Assembly (NCBI GenBank): GCA_037893225.1
Contig: JAZGUH010000556.1
Coordinates: forward strand, 1 to 64,000
Direction of reading: 5' to 3'
Source: Hippasteria phrygiana
Taxonomy: Eukaryota > Echinodermata > Asteroidea > Valvatida > Goniasteridae
DNA: 64,000 bases
Notes under the pieces: generated by a model
Told to the model about the DNA's origin: nothing
The model's input: the letters and a program-made list of their open reading frames with translations, nothing else
Database searches by the model: none
Translations under genes and position numbers: made by a program
Part shown: piece by piece, positions 19,583 to 30,520 of the stretch
How the letters are laid out: every line of letters starts with the position of its first letter
How positions within the stretch are numbered: the first letter of the stretch is position 1

Positions 19583-19870
19583 ACCCCTTGCCTATGGATG
19601 AGGGAATATGGCACCAAAAAACCAGTGCCACCTGGCTGGATAACGCAACATGGCCGCTGTTTGTGCAGTTTCAATCCATTGTTGGATTAAACGGTGCCAC
19701 CAGGCCGGATGACACCATTTAATTGGTCGCTGTTTGTGCAGTTTCAATCCATTGTTGGATTATTGTGTATAGGTTACGCTTGACTGCACAAACACATTGT
19801 AGCGGTTCGCTTGGCTGCCAGAGCCGCCGCGGCACCCCGACGTCTCCCGTAAAATACCGTACTCAAGGGT
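19583..19870. mobile_element. TTAA-flanked MITE (CCCCTTG family), copy 4, internally duplicated
   Basis: TTAA lies at 19579-19582 and 19871-19874; the ends are ACCCCTTGCCTATGG and CGTACTCAAGGGT. A segment of about 70 bp ending GTTTCAATCCATTGTTGGA is present twice in tandem (about 19622-19690 and 19693-19762), which makes this copy longer than the others. Confidence 0.85.
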
Positions 19871-19994
19871 TTAAAGAGAGTGATTTTAGTAAAAGGAGAC
19901 TCACTGATAATCACCGGAATTTGTGTTTAGTTTTCTTCATAAGATTCGTTACTTTTCGATTTGTGTTCATTGCCATTTTGAATGCAATCTTTGT

Positions 19995-20462
19995 GTCAAT
20001 TTTAAAGCTTGTGATCTCTCTTCATTGATTGGCCGATCTGACCGATATTTCCACAAATACACCAATGAGAGACACTTTTAGGAGATACCAAGGCTACCCC
20101 CTTAAGGGCCAATTTACACATACGCGACTTTGTTGTGCGATATTGTCACGCATTTTTCTAAATACGCACAAATCAATGAGCGTCTCATCGCACGACTCTG
20201 TCGCATAAATGAAAACGCACCAATTGATTAATGTAAATTGGTCATAATCGTGAGCCGTTCAGCGGTGCGGAAATGAAGGACATACTTTATCACTTGATTT
20301 CTACAATAGTGCTGGATCATCAAATAACTAAAATTATACTAACTTTTTAAATAAATAAATCTTAATAATTCTTCCATAATATGATGTGTTCTTTCCAGGT
20401 TTACAAATTCATTTTTGCGATGAGAGGCTGTTCTCTATTGAGAGCACCACATATGCTTTTAA
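19995..20462. repeat. Inverted copy of the 6142 repeat, with insertion
   Basis: This is the reverse complement of 6142-6490 and includes GCCGATCTGACCGATATTTC and GTGAGCCGTTCAGCGGTG. It is interrupted by the element at 20106-20244. Confidence 0.85.
20106..20244. mobile_element. PIF/Harbinger-like MITE with empty-site proof
   Basis: The ends are GGGCCAATTTACACATACG and TTAATGTAAATTGGTCA, flanked by TAA at 20103-20105 and 20245-20247. The related repeat at 6142-6490 has a single TTA (6373-6375, opposite strand) at the same point and lacks the 139-bp insert. A 3-bp TWA duplication is the hallmark of PIF/Harbinger. The interior has repeated GCGCAC/GTCGC words. Confidence 0.92.
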
Positions 20463-20488
20463 AAATGGATGAATGTGGGGGTTAGTAT

Positions 20489-20654
20489 ACAAATACAGCA
20501 TGGTTTGAGGGGAAGTAGTGGGAATTACTGGTCCCGAGGTGTAGGTCAGCTCGACTACCTCCCGACGTGAAGCGGAGGGAGGTAGTCGAGCTGACCTACA
20601 CCAAGGGACCAGTAATTCCTACTATTTTCCAGAAACAAACCATGCTGTATTTGT
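20489..20654. repeat. Near-perfect 166-bp palindrome
   Basis: The left arm begins ACAAATACAGCATGGTTT and its innermost part is TCAGCTCGACTACCTCCC. The right arm begins GGGAGGTAGTCGAGCTGA and ends AAACCATGCTGTATTTGT. The loop is about 13 bases (20564-20576). It is a fold-back MITE or the centre of a larger one. Confidence 0.9.
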
Positions 20655-20657
20655 TTT

Positions 20658-21048
20658 TACTACACCTCATTAATAGGACGGAAATCTCACGTTACTCGTA
20701 GATGCCATTGTTGTTTCAGAGCTCAGCTGCAGAGTAGTTCCGTGTGTCATGGCAACATGGTTGAAATAGTCTGGTGCCAACACTCTTTAATGTGCCTTTA
20801 CTGCAGTATTTACAAGGACTACAAACAGACTGGTTCTGTAAAGATTACATGCCATAGACTACATGTTTACGAGGCGGGTTCCAGAGAGAATTTTTGGTGC
20901 TACCAGAAAAAAATACCGCACGGCAGCGAGCTGGATACTCACCGGGATGACGTCACCTGGCAGCGTATCATTTTTACTTCCCGGACGCGCAGCGGAATCG
21001 GCCAATGATGTGCTCTAATTTGCTCATGAATATTTATGAGGTGTAGTA
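20658..21048. mobile_element. TIR element with TACTACACCTCATTAATA ends
   Basis: TACTACACCTCATTAATA at 20658 is mirrored by TATTTATGAGGTGTAGTA ending at 21048. It is 391 bp and begins a few bases beyond the 166-bp palindrome, so the two may be parts of one composite. ORF 20742-21008 lies inside and shows no known domain. Confidence 0.7.
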
Positions 21049-21847
21049 ATATCTTATATGGGTCTATCCACACTAATGACCCCATTTGGTGTGACATGGA
21101 GGAGAATTTTAGATTGTAGTTATTATATAAAATAATTTTCCATTGATTTTTGTCACAATACATTCAGTACCCATCTACAAGTTTGTTTTAGCAAAAAAAT
21201 CAACATCCAACAGAGTATTTAAGAAGTTAGACCTGGAATCATTTTCAAGATATGTAACATACATGTACATGTATCAAACGTGTACAATTTCTGGACGGAC
21301 ATTTGTCACATAATGTCTGTCCATGTTTGAGCATAATTTATATCACATCTTAATTTGTTAAAATACCTCAAGATTTGTCATAATTCCCAAAATTTCCCAC
21401 TGATAACAATCCTGACATTGTTAGAGATGTAAACTGACCAACATTTTGGAATGTTAATAAATTCCTCTTTTCTTTTTCCAATCAATAATAAAAACAAATG
21501 TCTGTCCATGTTACAAACATAATGTCTTGAAGATGACCCTCTAATTTCCAATATATCCAGAGTGTTGTCCTATTTTTTATGTCAGTGTGATCACTATAAA
21601 CAGCTCTGGAAAGCATCAGAAAAACATTTGGGCAAAATACTTGATTTGATGTCCCTCTTCCATGTCTTACTCCCATTGCTATCTTTTGATGCTGAATGGT
21701 AATAGTGTAGACAGACCATAGCAAATATTTATTGCAATGACCTGTTTAAAGTTCACAGATGCTGCAGAAACCAAGAATTTATGAAAACCACTGTAAACAT
21801 GTTTGTTGGAAATTTATAAAAGAATGGCGGCCATCTTGAAATATAAT
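21049..21847. other. Unassigned AT-rich DNA
   Basis: Nothing supported. A TGTCTGTCCATGTT word is repeated at 21313 and 21498. Confidence 0.35.
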
Positions 21848-22237
21848 ACTCTATCGTCAACCGAATATTCGAATACCCTTTTGCCGGATCGAATATTAAA
21901 AAAATATATATATGCACATACAGATACGACTCTGATGCTATTTTAATAGAAAAGTTACGACGTTTAGCAGTGTCAAATGCCGCATTTTTGTCGACGGTAA
22001 CTTTTTGTGGACGGAGGTTTATTGTTCCCGTCCGTATACATGTATGCACAATTTTTGATCAGGTAGTCCATAATATCGATCGCCGTGCGTAAAACACCAG
22101 CTTGCTTTGCGTGCAAATTTTTACCGGGGCGGCATGCAGTTGCAGCTGACACGTGAAACACTTGATCGGCGAGTATCGAATATTCAGTCAAACCCTCGAA
22201 TAGTCGAATACTAAATTATTTGCAAATGAGCAGCCCT
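21848..22237. mobile_element. TATTCG-rich hAT-like element, reverse copy
   Basis: It is similar along its length to the reverse complement of 18003-18506: CAACCGAATATTCGAATACC, TCTGATGCTATTTTAATAG, GACACGTGAAACACTTGATC. It ends GAGCAGCCCTA. The left terminus has lost the ACAGCCC tip. Confidence 0.85.
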
Positions 22238-23029
22238 ATGCTCTTTGAGTGTGTTGCAATATCTGCTGATACAGGAAGGTACAGAATGCATAATATGCAC
22301 GCTTTCACGACAACAGAGATATGTCCTTGCTCTTTGGTGAAAATTGTCAAAAGAGTCGGTTGAAAAGTAACTTGACCTCGTCCTCTATCTTCCCAAGAGT
22401 ACAGTGTCTATATTGATGACATTCTGTCTGGAATGTCAAACTTAAATGTGAATTGATAAACATTAACGGGAAAAGCAATTCTGATTTTCACAAACATGTA
22501 CCGGCGAGGACAAATTTACTTTAGTTCAGGCTACTCAACCGATCCATATAGTCGATGGTGCAGCTTCACGTAGGCTGTGCCAAAAGAAAAAAGTGCCATG
22601 GCTCGACTTGAGAAAAGTGAAGTGACCCTTTTTAATTCGATCCCCGGAATAACCCACAAAATTTGGGAATCCGACTTGCCGAAAAGAGGACACAGGGAAG
22701 TTAATTTTTTTAGCAGCGGGAATCACTTTTTTGGGCCACGATAAACCTGCGTAATTTGCTGCACGAACCGCATTTACTTGTCCGGGAATAATGAACTACA
22801 TTCCAATATAGCATGCTGTCCAAAGGTCACATTCTCATGCTTCTCCGCAGCCCTCCACTTCATGATTAGGACAATCTGGGCAAATTATTAATTGGATCTG
22901 TGGTCGTTATTGCTGTGGATATCTTGTGCAGCAGTGCTTATGTTCCTGGGCTCGGGCTGCAGGGTAATCAGTAATTGCAAAATAGTGGTTTTGTGTTAAT
23001 TATAATGCAAATGTTCATATTGAGTATTG
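22238..23029. other. Unassigned DNA
   Basis: No supported gene or repeat. Confidence 0.35.
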
Positions 23030-23122
23030 AGCACGTGCAGGAATGTGCATATAGATGTCAACCGGATAGGGTTTTTTTTTTTTTTCAAACTGCGGCTGTG
23101 GCGATCGTACATATGCAAGAGG
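23030..23122. mobile_element. Partial TTAA-family (CCCCTTG) MITE
   Basis: GTGCATATAGATGTCAACCGG, a T run, AAACTGCGGCTGTGG and GCAAGAGG before TTAA (23123-23126) match the right half of the copy at 10065. The left half is missing. Confidence 0.65.
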
Positions 23123-23134
23123 TTAAGAGATGCC

Positions 23135-23762
23135 TATAGATCTCTCTCATCGGACGCCGTCTTCGTAGGAAAATTACAACTGTGTGTTCAACGCCATCAG
23201 GTGGGCGCGTTGGCGTATTCAAACTGCGGACGTAAAATGCCAGAGAACAAAAGAGAACAATATCGTCCGCGATTCCCAGCATACGTCCGCGATTGGAAGT
23301 GTGTACAAAGTCTATGGAGGCCTTCCGAAAAAGTTAGAGTATAAACAAAAGAGGAACAATGGGACGTCCGCGTTTGGAGGTCGGTACACGACTGTGTGCG
23401 TGTGTACGTGCACTGTATATATCTCCGAGGACAAGAGAAGAAAGGAAACACAAAGAAACCTTTCAGTCCTCGAACGTAGAGTCTTTTGTTGAAATCGGTC
23501 CTCGAACGCAAGGATACGTGCTTAGTCTATGGGGGTTGGTTATATTAAAGCAACAATAGGAAACACAAAGCATTGTCCTCGGACGTATTGGGGAAATACG
23601 ACTATATGCACGCAGTGTGCAAAACATTCTAAACACGTGCGCATGTTGCTCAAAATTTCTTCGAAATACGGCACAGCCGATGCGCGTCACGAAAATTTGA
23701 CGCCCAAAATGCCGATGCACGTGGCAATCTGTATAAGTGACGTCATTTGAGAGAGACCTATG
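23135..23762. mobile_element. CpG-rich TIR element (ATAGRTCTCTCTCA ends)
   Basis: The left TATAGATCTCTCTCATCGGACG pairs with the right CGTCATTTGAGAGAGACCTA. The interior is CG-rich with repeated GTCCGCG and CGAACG words (TCGTCCGCGATT, CGTCCGCGATTGG, CGTCCGCGTTTGG), and several overlapping ORFs on both strands that I regard as composition effects. No transposase motif seen. Confidence 0.6.
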
Positions 23763-25405
23763 ATTGTCTTGTTGGGCACTATAAATTATAGGCAAGTCCA
23801 AGCCTATGATCCTAATCCATAGTCGTTCTCAGCTTGACCCTTTCCTTGGCAATGTCCAGTTTACTGGTCAGGCCACAGCACCCCTGTTGCTTACCAATGT
23901 TGAGTTTACTTGACAAGGAAACCACACACCAGAGTATCCAAACAACGAATATATTCACCATGTTTCAATGAACTGTAGTGCTTGTATTTTTCGCTGTCCA
24001 TACATGATCTTTATACCAACAGAAAAAGCTTGTTCAGATCTTTCCAATATGGTGCTATCAAATTGATGTGTCAATTCGTGTAAAATCAACCTCGTTACCA
24101 TGGGTACGATCTTGCTGCGCCATGTTTTTCCCACCATGCCTTGCGCGATCTTAACCCCTGGAATTGTGTAATTTCAAATTAGGACTGCAGTCGATGTGTT
24201 TAACGCGCGACGCAGTGCTTTTAGTATGAAAGTTTTTATTTGTAGAATTAATCCTTTGGAAGGATGAGATTAGCTCCTGACATGCCTAATGTTTTTCCCG
24301 CATGACGTTAATTCTAACACTGCACTGAGTAGTAACAGCCGGCCTGGTGGGATCGGGAGGAAGGAAAAGTATGACGACCGTCATGACCGTTTCCGCCCAT
24401 TATCGCCGGATGTCAGTTGTGTAATTTTTTTAGTTTTCGCAAATTTGTCAAACCTTTCGATGCATCTTCTGCAGCGGCGGCAAACACTGTCATTGAGAAT
24501 GAGCTGCTTTCTTGAACTGGATATAATTAGTAATTTACTACTAGCGATTGGAAAAATTTTTATTTCCGGCCTTGACTCGACTTTATAATATGTGTGCCTT
24601 TTTTGTCTCTGTTTAAACATAAAATACATGTATTTCCTGACCAGAAAAAAAATCCATATCGTTTATCGTAGCCACCAAGACTAGTGGCCTTGTCTTGATA
24701 ATGGAAAAAAGTGCTCGGAGTCGTTTTGCTGATGTGACATGACGAACAGGATGTTAACGCGGGCGCGAGCGCTAGCGCACACAGGGCGTTCAACATTCGG
24801 ATTACGCATGCGGTTCACTTTCAGTACATAAATATTCATTTAGAATAGCCAGTCAGCGTCGTTTACGTATTCCTCACGGCCAGGGGTTAGTGAAGGAACG
24901 CACACGCGCCCATGGAGTCGAGGATGATGTAAAATATACAGAAAACTGTATCCGAAGTTTCCCTGTACAGTTATGTGTATGGAGTGGCATTTGTTAATGT
25001 GACAACTTTCCTGTTTGATAAAGTGGGCCAGAAGATAAAACAGCCATAACTTTGCTATTTTAAGAGCTACGACTTTCATTCTAACACCATTTGAAAGAGA
25101 AATTCTCAGGGAACAAACTCTACACAACATTTTCCTTTTCAATCAGTTCTTGAAAGTGAAATCTTTCCTTGAAAATACAATCATTCAACAAGCAGTCAGC
25201 TGCTTTTTCTGGTAAGTGGTTTTATGCTTGACTGAACAAAAAATGTGGGGGGGGGGGGGAGATAATCCAATAAAAAATGTTGTAAGGAAAGTTCTACGTC
25301 AAAAAAACATTTACAAGTCCCCTGACAGTGGATAAAACACCGAATCGCATTTAAGGTTGATATGCTACATTGGTTCTCATGGCTGGGGCCATCATCTTTA
25401 TAAGA
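23763..25405. other. Largely unassigned DNA
   Basis: A 34-bp segment at 23907-23937 (ACCACACACCAGAGTATCC within it) recurs at 25407-25437. A G-run lies at 25247-25259. Apart from these no gene, SINE or MITE is supported. The ORFs at 24289, 24381 and 24840 have no recognised domains. Confidence 0.4.
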
Positions 25406-25406
25406 A

Positions 25407-25475
25407 GGAAACCACACACCAGAGTATCCAAACAACAGACTCTTGCTGTTAGTTGTTTGGAGGATTGGTGTGTCT
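25407..25475. repeat. Imperfect hairpin (ACACACCAGAGTATCCAAACAAC)
   Basis: ACACACCAGAGTATCCAAAC and GTTTGGAGGATTGGTGTGT form the arms around CTCTTGCTGTTAG. The left arm is repeated alone at 23910. It is probably a tiny MITE whose other copy is broken. Confidence 0.6.
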
Positions 25476-25502
25476 GGAATGATTATATATAATAATACTA
25501 AT

Positions 25503-25850
25503 AATTTGGGAGGCTAATCATCCTTACTCGCAGCTGGAAATGCTGAATTGCGAAGGACGCGGCTACAACGTGGTCGAGTCGCTGGCACATAAAGGCGCCT
25601 CTGGCAGCCGGCCTACATCGACCCATTTATGACCATGGAGCACAGCCAGAGATCGAAAGTGTTTGATTTTTCCGGAGGGAGGAAAGCCGGAGGACCCGGA
25701 GAAAAAACCCTCATGGCACAGGAGAGAACCAACGCACAACTCTACTCACATAATGGCCCGAGCCGGGAATCGAACCTGGGCCACATTGGTGAGAGGCGAG
25801 CGCTTTACACACAAGCCACCATGCCTATCTGCAACCATGATTGTCTGCTT
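25503..25850 (-). mobile_element. tRNA-derived SINE
   Basis: On the minus strand the head reads GGCATGGTGGCTTGTGTGT, AAAGCGCTCGCCTCTCACC, then a B-box CCAGGTTCGATTCCCGG (about 25765-25830). The body follows with GAGTAGAGTTGTGCGTTGG, TCCGGGTCCTCCGGCTTTCC and CATGGTCATAAATGGGTCG. It is a SINE copy, not a tRNA gene. Confidence 0.75.
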
Positions 25851-26175
25851 ACATTGTACTAACCAATATTTAAAGGTTGTAATTAGCCATAAATGTGCGG
25901 GAAAAGTTTAGAAATCCACATGGCCTGTCACAATAAATTGCCTTCGGGATAGCAACTCTGTTGTTAATGTGCTTGCGTTTCAAACAGAGTAAAAGAATTT
26001 GTCATTTTCTGCACTCAAACACCCAGTAATGCTCCATCAGTAACAAGAAGTCTCTCTCACAGTACAATGCAACACTCCATCACTAACAACAGAAAAAACA
26101 AGACGTAAGGAAATTATTATTTTCTGGTTTAATCATTAAACAGTTTCTTCATTGAACAATGTTAAGTGAAGAGCC
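25851..26175. other. Flank of the Tc1 relic
   Basis: No terminal inverted repeat of a Tc1 element could be recognised here. The sequence is AT-rich. Confidence 0.35.
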
Positions 26176-26316
26176 TCAGTAGCGGGTGGACGATCCGAAT
26201 GCAGCCACAACAGCCTGGTACCTCCTCCTCCTCATACTGTTCACGAGCTGGGTCACACGTTGCTGTGGGATGGCGTCCCATTCATCAATCATGATCTGTT
26301 GCAGATCTGTTGCACA
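26176..26316 (-). pseudogene. Tc1-like transposase, C-terminal remnant
   Basis: On the minus strand the frame that stops at 26176 reads ...DLQQIMIDEWDAIPQQ, then RVTQLVNSMRRRRYQAVV and finally a GSSTRY terminus. This is the typical C-terminal tail of Tc1/mariner DDE transposases (…EW..IP…, …L..SM.RR…AV…G..TRY). About 45 residues remain of a protein normally near 340. Catalytic D, D and E lie upstream in intact proteins and are absent here. No matching terminal repeats were found. It is the only transposase trace I can read in the window. Confidence 0.8.
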
Positions 26317-27430
26317 TTCCCATCCTCCAAACAAAAGGGGAATGCACTGTATGACAATAGCAATGCATTTTGTAACATTTCACTTTACACCCACCCCCAT
26401 ATTCAGCTGTGCTGCACATCCCCCTATTACTTAATCATAACAAATGACACATCATTGTAAAGAAGAATAACAGGGCTTTCCAATGATACCAAATTCAAGG
26501 AAAAGGAGTTGGAAACAAAAAGCGAAATCGTCTGTCAAACTTGAGTTTCTGAACCTTTTTTGAGGAGTTTATATTTGTTTGTGCAATGTTGCAAAGTGGT
26601 GCGTAATTTGCAATTACGGCCTGCAGGAGTGAATCAGTCAGCGAATCAGTCGGTCATTGACAGAGAAACCACTCTGCTATTAATTAATGATCCATTACTC
26701 GCCCAGTTTGAAAGGATATACAGGGAGCAGGGAGAAATTGATGTGGTTGTCGTGGCGATCAGATTAAACAATTCCCCTTTTATCTAGTGTTTGGAGGGGG
26801 TGTTGTGTGTGAAAGCATTTGGGCAAGAGCTGCGAATAATTTTCTGGCAGTTGAGGTGGGATGTAATTGGCAATAAAAGCGGTGTTTGTTCTAAAGTTTC
26901 TTAAGTTAAATGCTTAAATGCTTAAGTTAAATCCTTTATTTTCTAGAATTAATTATTGTAATGCTCAGTTTCCATTTTCTTGCCATTTTTTTTTGGGGGG
27001 GGTCAAAAGTTGTGCGACTTTTTGGTCCCACAACTCCGGAAAAATGAAATCACATTGAATATTTTTCATAAGTGTTTAACTGTTAAATAAAGAATCACAC
27101 AAGGGCTTGGGTGCAGGAGTACTGCAACTTTACTTCCAAGAGCTCAGTTGAGGATGGAGCACAAGTGTTGTGAGTACAGAACATGCCAAATGAGGCTTGT
27201 GATGCTGTGGACATGGGTGAGTATCAACGAAAACTACTCCTGAACACCTGCAAAAGTCCTACTTTTATACTGATTTTGTCCGCCAAAGTCCTACTTTTGT
27301 CCCCTTATTTTATGAAATTTTGAATATTTTCCTACTTGTACTTTTTCACCTGGGTCTGCTTGAAAGCCTGTTAGTTCGAAAAAGTCGACAAGACTAGTCC
27401 AACCATCGTTGACTACAGTTTGGTGTATTA
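26317..27430. other. Unassigned DNA
   Basis: Simple runs only (T/G run at 26988-27002). No supported gene. Confidence 0.35.
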
Positions 27431-27770
27431 GGCGAAGTGATAAAAACATGTTTAGCGTCCCTGCCCGCTTCCTTTTTGGGGCAGCCTGGATTTAAAAAAC
27501 TTTTACTAGGGGAAAATGAGGGGAAAAAACCCAAAAATGTCAATCGATCCATCGGAAAATAAAGCACAAGCTTACTAAAACTATTAAAACGACGGTAAAC
27601 ATGTTCTCTTGTACAACACGTCTCTTTCATTTTTGTGTCGTTGAACAGCTGAAAAACCTACGGTTGTTGGGAATTTTAAGAAGAATGGCGGCCATCTTGA
27701 ACAAAAAAAAAGACCCTCCTTTTTTTGTTTAACCTGGATGCTAAACATGTTTTTTTTTCTACTTGGCCTT
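27431..27770. mobile_element. TIR element (ACATGTTTAGC ends)
   Basis: AAGTGATAAAAACATGTTTAG followed by CGTCC at the left is mirrored on the right by GGATGCTAAACATG and a T run, then CTACTTGG. The left end is shared with 74-145. ATGGCGGCCATCTTGA inside also occurs at 21824. Confidence 0.6.
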
Positions 27771-27926
27771 GTAGCCCAACTGTCTTGAACTTACAGTCCT
27801 TGCGCATACACTGTGAAACCCTCGGATGTGATTTTCTATTAAAATGGACAGGAGGAATTGGTGCATGTTATTTAACAATGAGGGTCCAAAATCACATCCA
27901 GATTCTGGAATCACAATGAGGTTTAA

Positions 27927-28535
27927 AGGTGGTGTACACGATTGGTAAATTTTTTTAAAACTTAATTATTACAAAATACCTTACTAGACAGTAAGTTAAG
28001 AGTAGTCTCAATCATTCTGTGAAATGATGGCACCTGTGCTGTCATTTTCAAGAAAAGTTGAAGTTTATCGTTTTCCAACGATTGTTACGCGTAACAATCG
28101 GGGGAAAAACATATTTTTTGTTTTAATACTGCCCCTCTACTTATTGACTGAATGTAGTTAGTCCGCGTTGCGTCATGTCTAAAATGAGTTAATCTTAAAA
28201 CGGGCGCAAGGTTGCAATTATAGTACTAGTGTGTGTCGCGTAGTGTACCGAAGCGACGTGTTGTAACCAGTCGGCTCGCGTAGTTATGTGACCAATTAAA
28301 AATGATCCCGTTTACAAAAATTGGGCTTATTTTCAAGAGGGCGCTATAACAAATCCAGTTAACTGCTGCCCAACGGTTGAAAATGAATGCCGTTTTTCTC
28401 GGTTTTTTTCGCCATCTAAGAACGCAAAACTTTGAACAGGTCAGTGGAATGATATTTCCTATAAAATACTAACCCCCCAAATCCGCCCATTTCTGAAAAT
28501 TGGAACAATGACCAATCATGTACATGTACACTACG
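27927..28535. mobile_element. AGGTAGTGTACA-family MITE, copy C
   Basis: It starts AGGTGGTGTACACGATTGG after TTTAA and ends CCAATCATGTACATGTACAC. The interior carries TCAAGAAAAGTTGAAGTTTA, CGTTTTCCAACGATTG and CCGCCCATTTCTGAAAATTG shared with copy A. Its middle differs from copy A and includes a TTACGCGTAA palindrome. Confidence 0.85.
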
Positions 28536-29334
28536 TATAAGTTGTTAAACCCAGAAGCCACAATGTACTCTTTGTCAAGGTGGGACAATAGTTTACAGGC
28601 TTCAGGTGTGATTTTGTATAGAGTAGGATGTGATTTTGAAAGTATCAAAATCACATTGCCGAATCTATCTGTCCAGTTTGAATAGAAAAGCCACATCTAA
28701 GGGGTTCACATACATGTACATGTACACTTGCTCATATTTAGCGTGTGTTTACATAAATTTGTACATCGAGGACAGGGAACAAGTATTACACAATATAGAC
28801 AATGGAGTCCCGAGTTGGGATGATTCCCTCAGTTGAGAAATGTTTACAAAACTAATAAGAAGGGTTTTCCCCAAAAATTCAATTTCAATATAACAATTAA
28901 GGCCAACGGGAAGTCCTTGATTTGCACTATGATAAACAAACATGTGGGGGGGGGGGGGGGGTGGAAGGGGGGGGGGGGGGGCATTCGCTTGAAACATCAA
29001 TGTCTGGATTTGCGGTTGTAACTGACACAACCATCACTCTGTTGTTTTTCCTGTTCTTTGACGGATGTGTTTGTTCTGGCTTGTACCCACTTCCTGATTG
29101 TCATGACGGATACTATATTACATGTACAATGTACATGCACGTCACTCTGAACCTTGTGGTCTATGGCATGAGATACATGCAATCATTTACTTAGTTTTGG
29201 CTGATGAAATCTGTCATTTAAATCTATCATTCAATTGTCTTCGTGTACAGGTATGTATTCATGGTTTTTTGTTTAATCTCTGTTATATACTTCTTTAAAA
29301 TTAGAGAAATTTGACGTGCTTTCCGAAAGCCTGT
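28536..29334. repeat. Unassigned DNA with long G runs
   Basis: Two poly-G runs (about 17 and 15 G) lie at 28945-28981, separated by TGGAA. TACATGTACATGTAC palindromes lie near 28709. Nothing else supported. Confidence 0.6.
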
Positions 29335-29460
29335 GGGGGAAAAAATTAACAGGCTTACTGGGGCAGGACTTGACCCTGCAAGGATCTCTTGTTTTACTCG
29401 ATGTCTGCACTACAGTGAGCAGGAGGTCGTGGGTTCGAGTCCCACCCAAGTATGCCTGCA
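29335..29460 (+). mobile_element. tRNA-like SINE fragment, rearranged
   Basis: GGAGGTCGTGGGTTCGAGTC followed by CCACCCAAGTATGCCTG is a T-arm and tail matching the fragment at 5395-5515. An inverted copy of the tail (AACAGGCTTACTGGGGCAGG) precedes it, so the piece is a head-to-head remnant. Confidence 0.55.
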
Positions 29461-29500
29461 ATTTTATTTTTTTTTCCCGCACAGGCTCTTGACAGCACTG

Positions 29501-29878
29501 AGATGATGTTGATTGCTGGGAGAAGTCTGCGTCATTATTAATTTTTATGGAGGTTGCGTATTGTAAAATATAACGGCCAATTATTTCTGCCATGAAATAA
29601 CAAAAAAGTGACTTTTGAGAGCAGTTTTATCAAGTCCCCTCTAGCCCGCTGGTGCCATTTGTCTAAAAGTCATCGCTGCGGGCAGCAAACAATTCTGACG
29701 TCAAAGGACGAACTCTTTTGTGTCTAGCACTAGAGGGGACTTGCTGAAAATAGCTCTCAAAAGTCACTTTTTTGTTATTTCATGGCAGAAAAAGAATTGG
29801 CTGTTTTTATTCTGTAATACAGAATCTGCATAAAACAAAAAAATGAAGCAAACTTCTCTCAGCAATCAACATCATCTT
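29501..29878. mobile_element. Palindromic MITE, uninterrupted copy
   Basis: Arms of about 140 bp run from GATGATGTTGATTGCTGGG to CAAGTCCCCTCTAG and back again from CTAGAGGGGACTTGC to GCAATCAACATCATC. The centre is about 85 bp. It is the intact relative of the host at 17437-18706 and supplies the empty sites for both insertions there. Confidence 0.9.
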
Positions 29879-29971
29879 TACGTAACGCCACGTTTGGAAG
29901 ATTAAAAATCTCTCCTAATAATTTACATCATCGCAGATGGAAATATTCCATCTTCACACAAGTCTTTAAAG

Positions 29972-30349
29972 GGCGGTTGTGCAGTGTAGGGTTAGCGACA
30001 TTACAAACCAATAGGTATGCCGTATATAAACTGCAGGGTTTTAGTTTTTGAGGGAAATTTTTGGGGTAAAGCGACAATAAAGACTAACGTAACGCGAAAA
30101 TAAACATGGTGATCACCGCGACGCAGAGTAAACAAGCAAAACCATGTTGATTCGCATGGCAACTGCCGTAAAGCGCGTAAGAAAATTACATTTTCTAATG
30201 TAATAAACTGTTCAGAATTACAAAAAAGATGTCAGTAGAATTAAGAGAAATCTTCTTTGGGTTGAACAAGCCATTTTGGAATGAGAAAAATACCCTTGAC
30301 TCTAATTTGAATCAAAACTAAAGAGGGGGCCCTACACGACACAATCACC
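29972..30349. mobile_element. MITE with 8-bp TSD (GGCGATTGTG family), copy 2
   Basis: Its ends are GGCGGTTGTGCAGTGTAGGG and CCCTACACGACACAATCACC. Flanks are CTTTAAAG (29964-29971) and CTTAAAAG (30350-30357), 7 of 8 matching. It is closely similar to 228-661 but lacks about 55 bp near the left end. It has landed at the TTTAAA end of the MITE piece that follows. Confidence 0.88.
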
Positions 30350-30353
30350 CTTA

Positions 30354-30520
30354 AAAGGTAGTATGCAACATTTGCTTTTGTTCCAACTTTCAGAAATGAA
30401 TCAGGTTCATATTTTATACATGTAGTAAATTCTGTAACAGTAACTAAAGTTGGTAAATTTGGGGCAGTATTTGATACAAAAATTCCACTTTTCTTGAAAA
30501 TGACAGCACACCAGTTGACA
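30354..30520. mobile_element. Partial AGGTAGTGTACA-family MITE
   Basis: AAGGTAGTATGCAACATTTGC at the left resembles the end of 61133, and TTCTTGAAAATGACAGCACA matches the interior of copies A and C. It is truncated and diverged. Confidence 0.55.
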
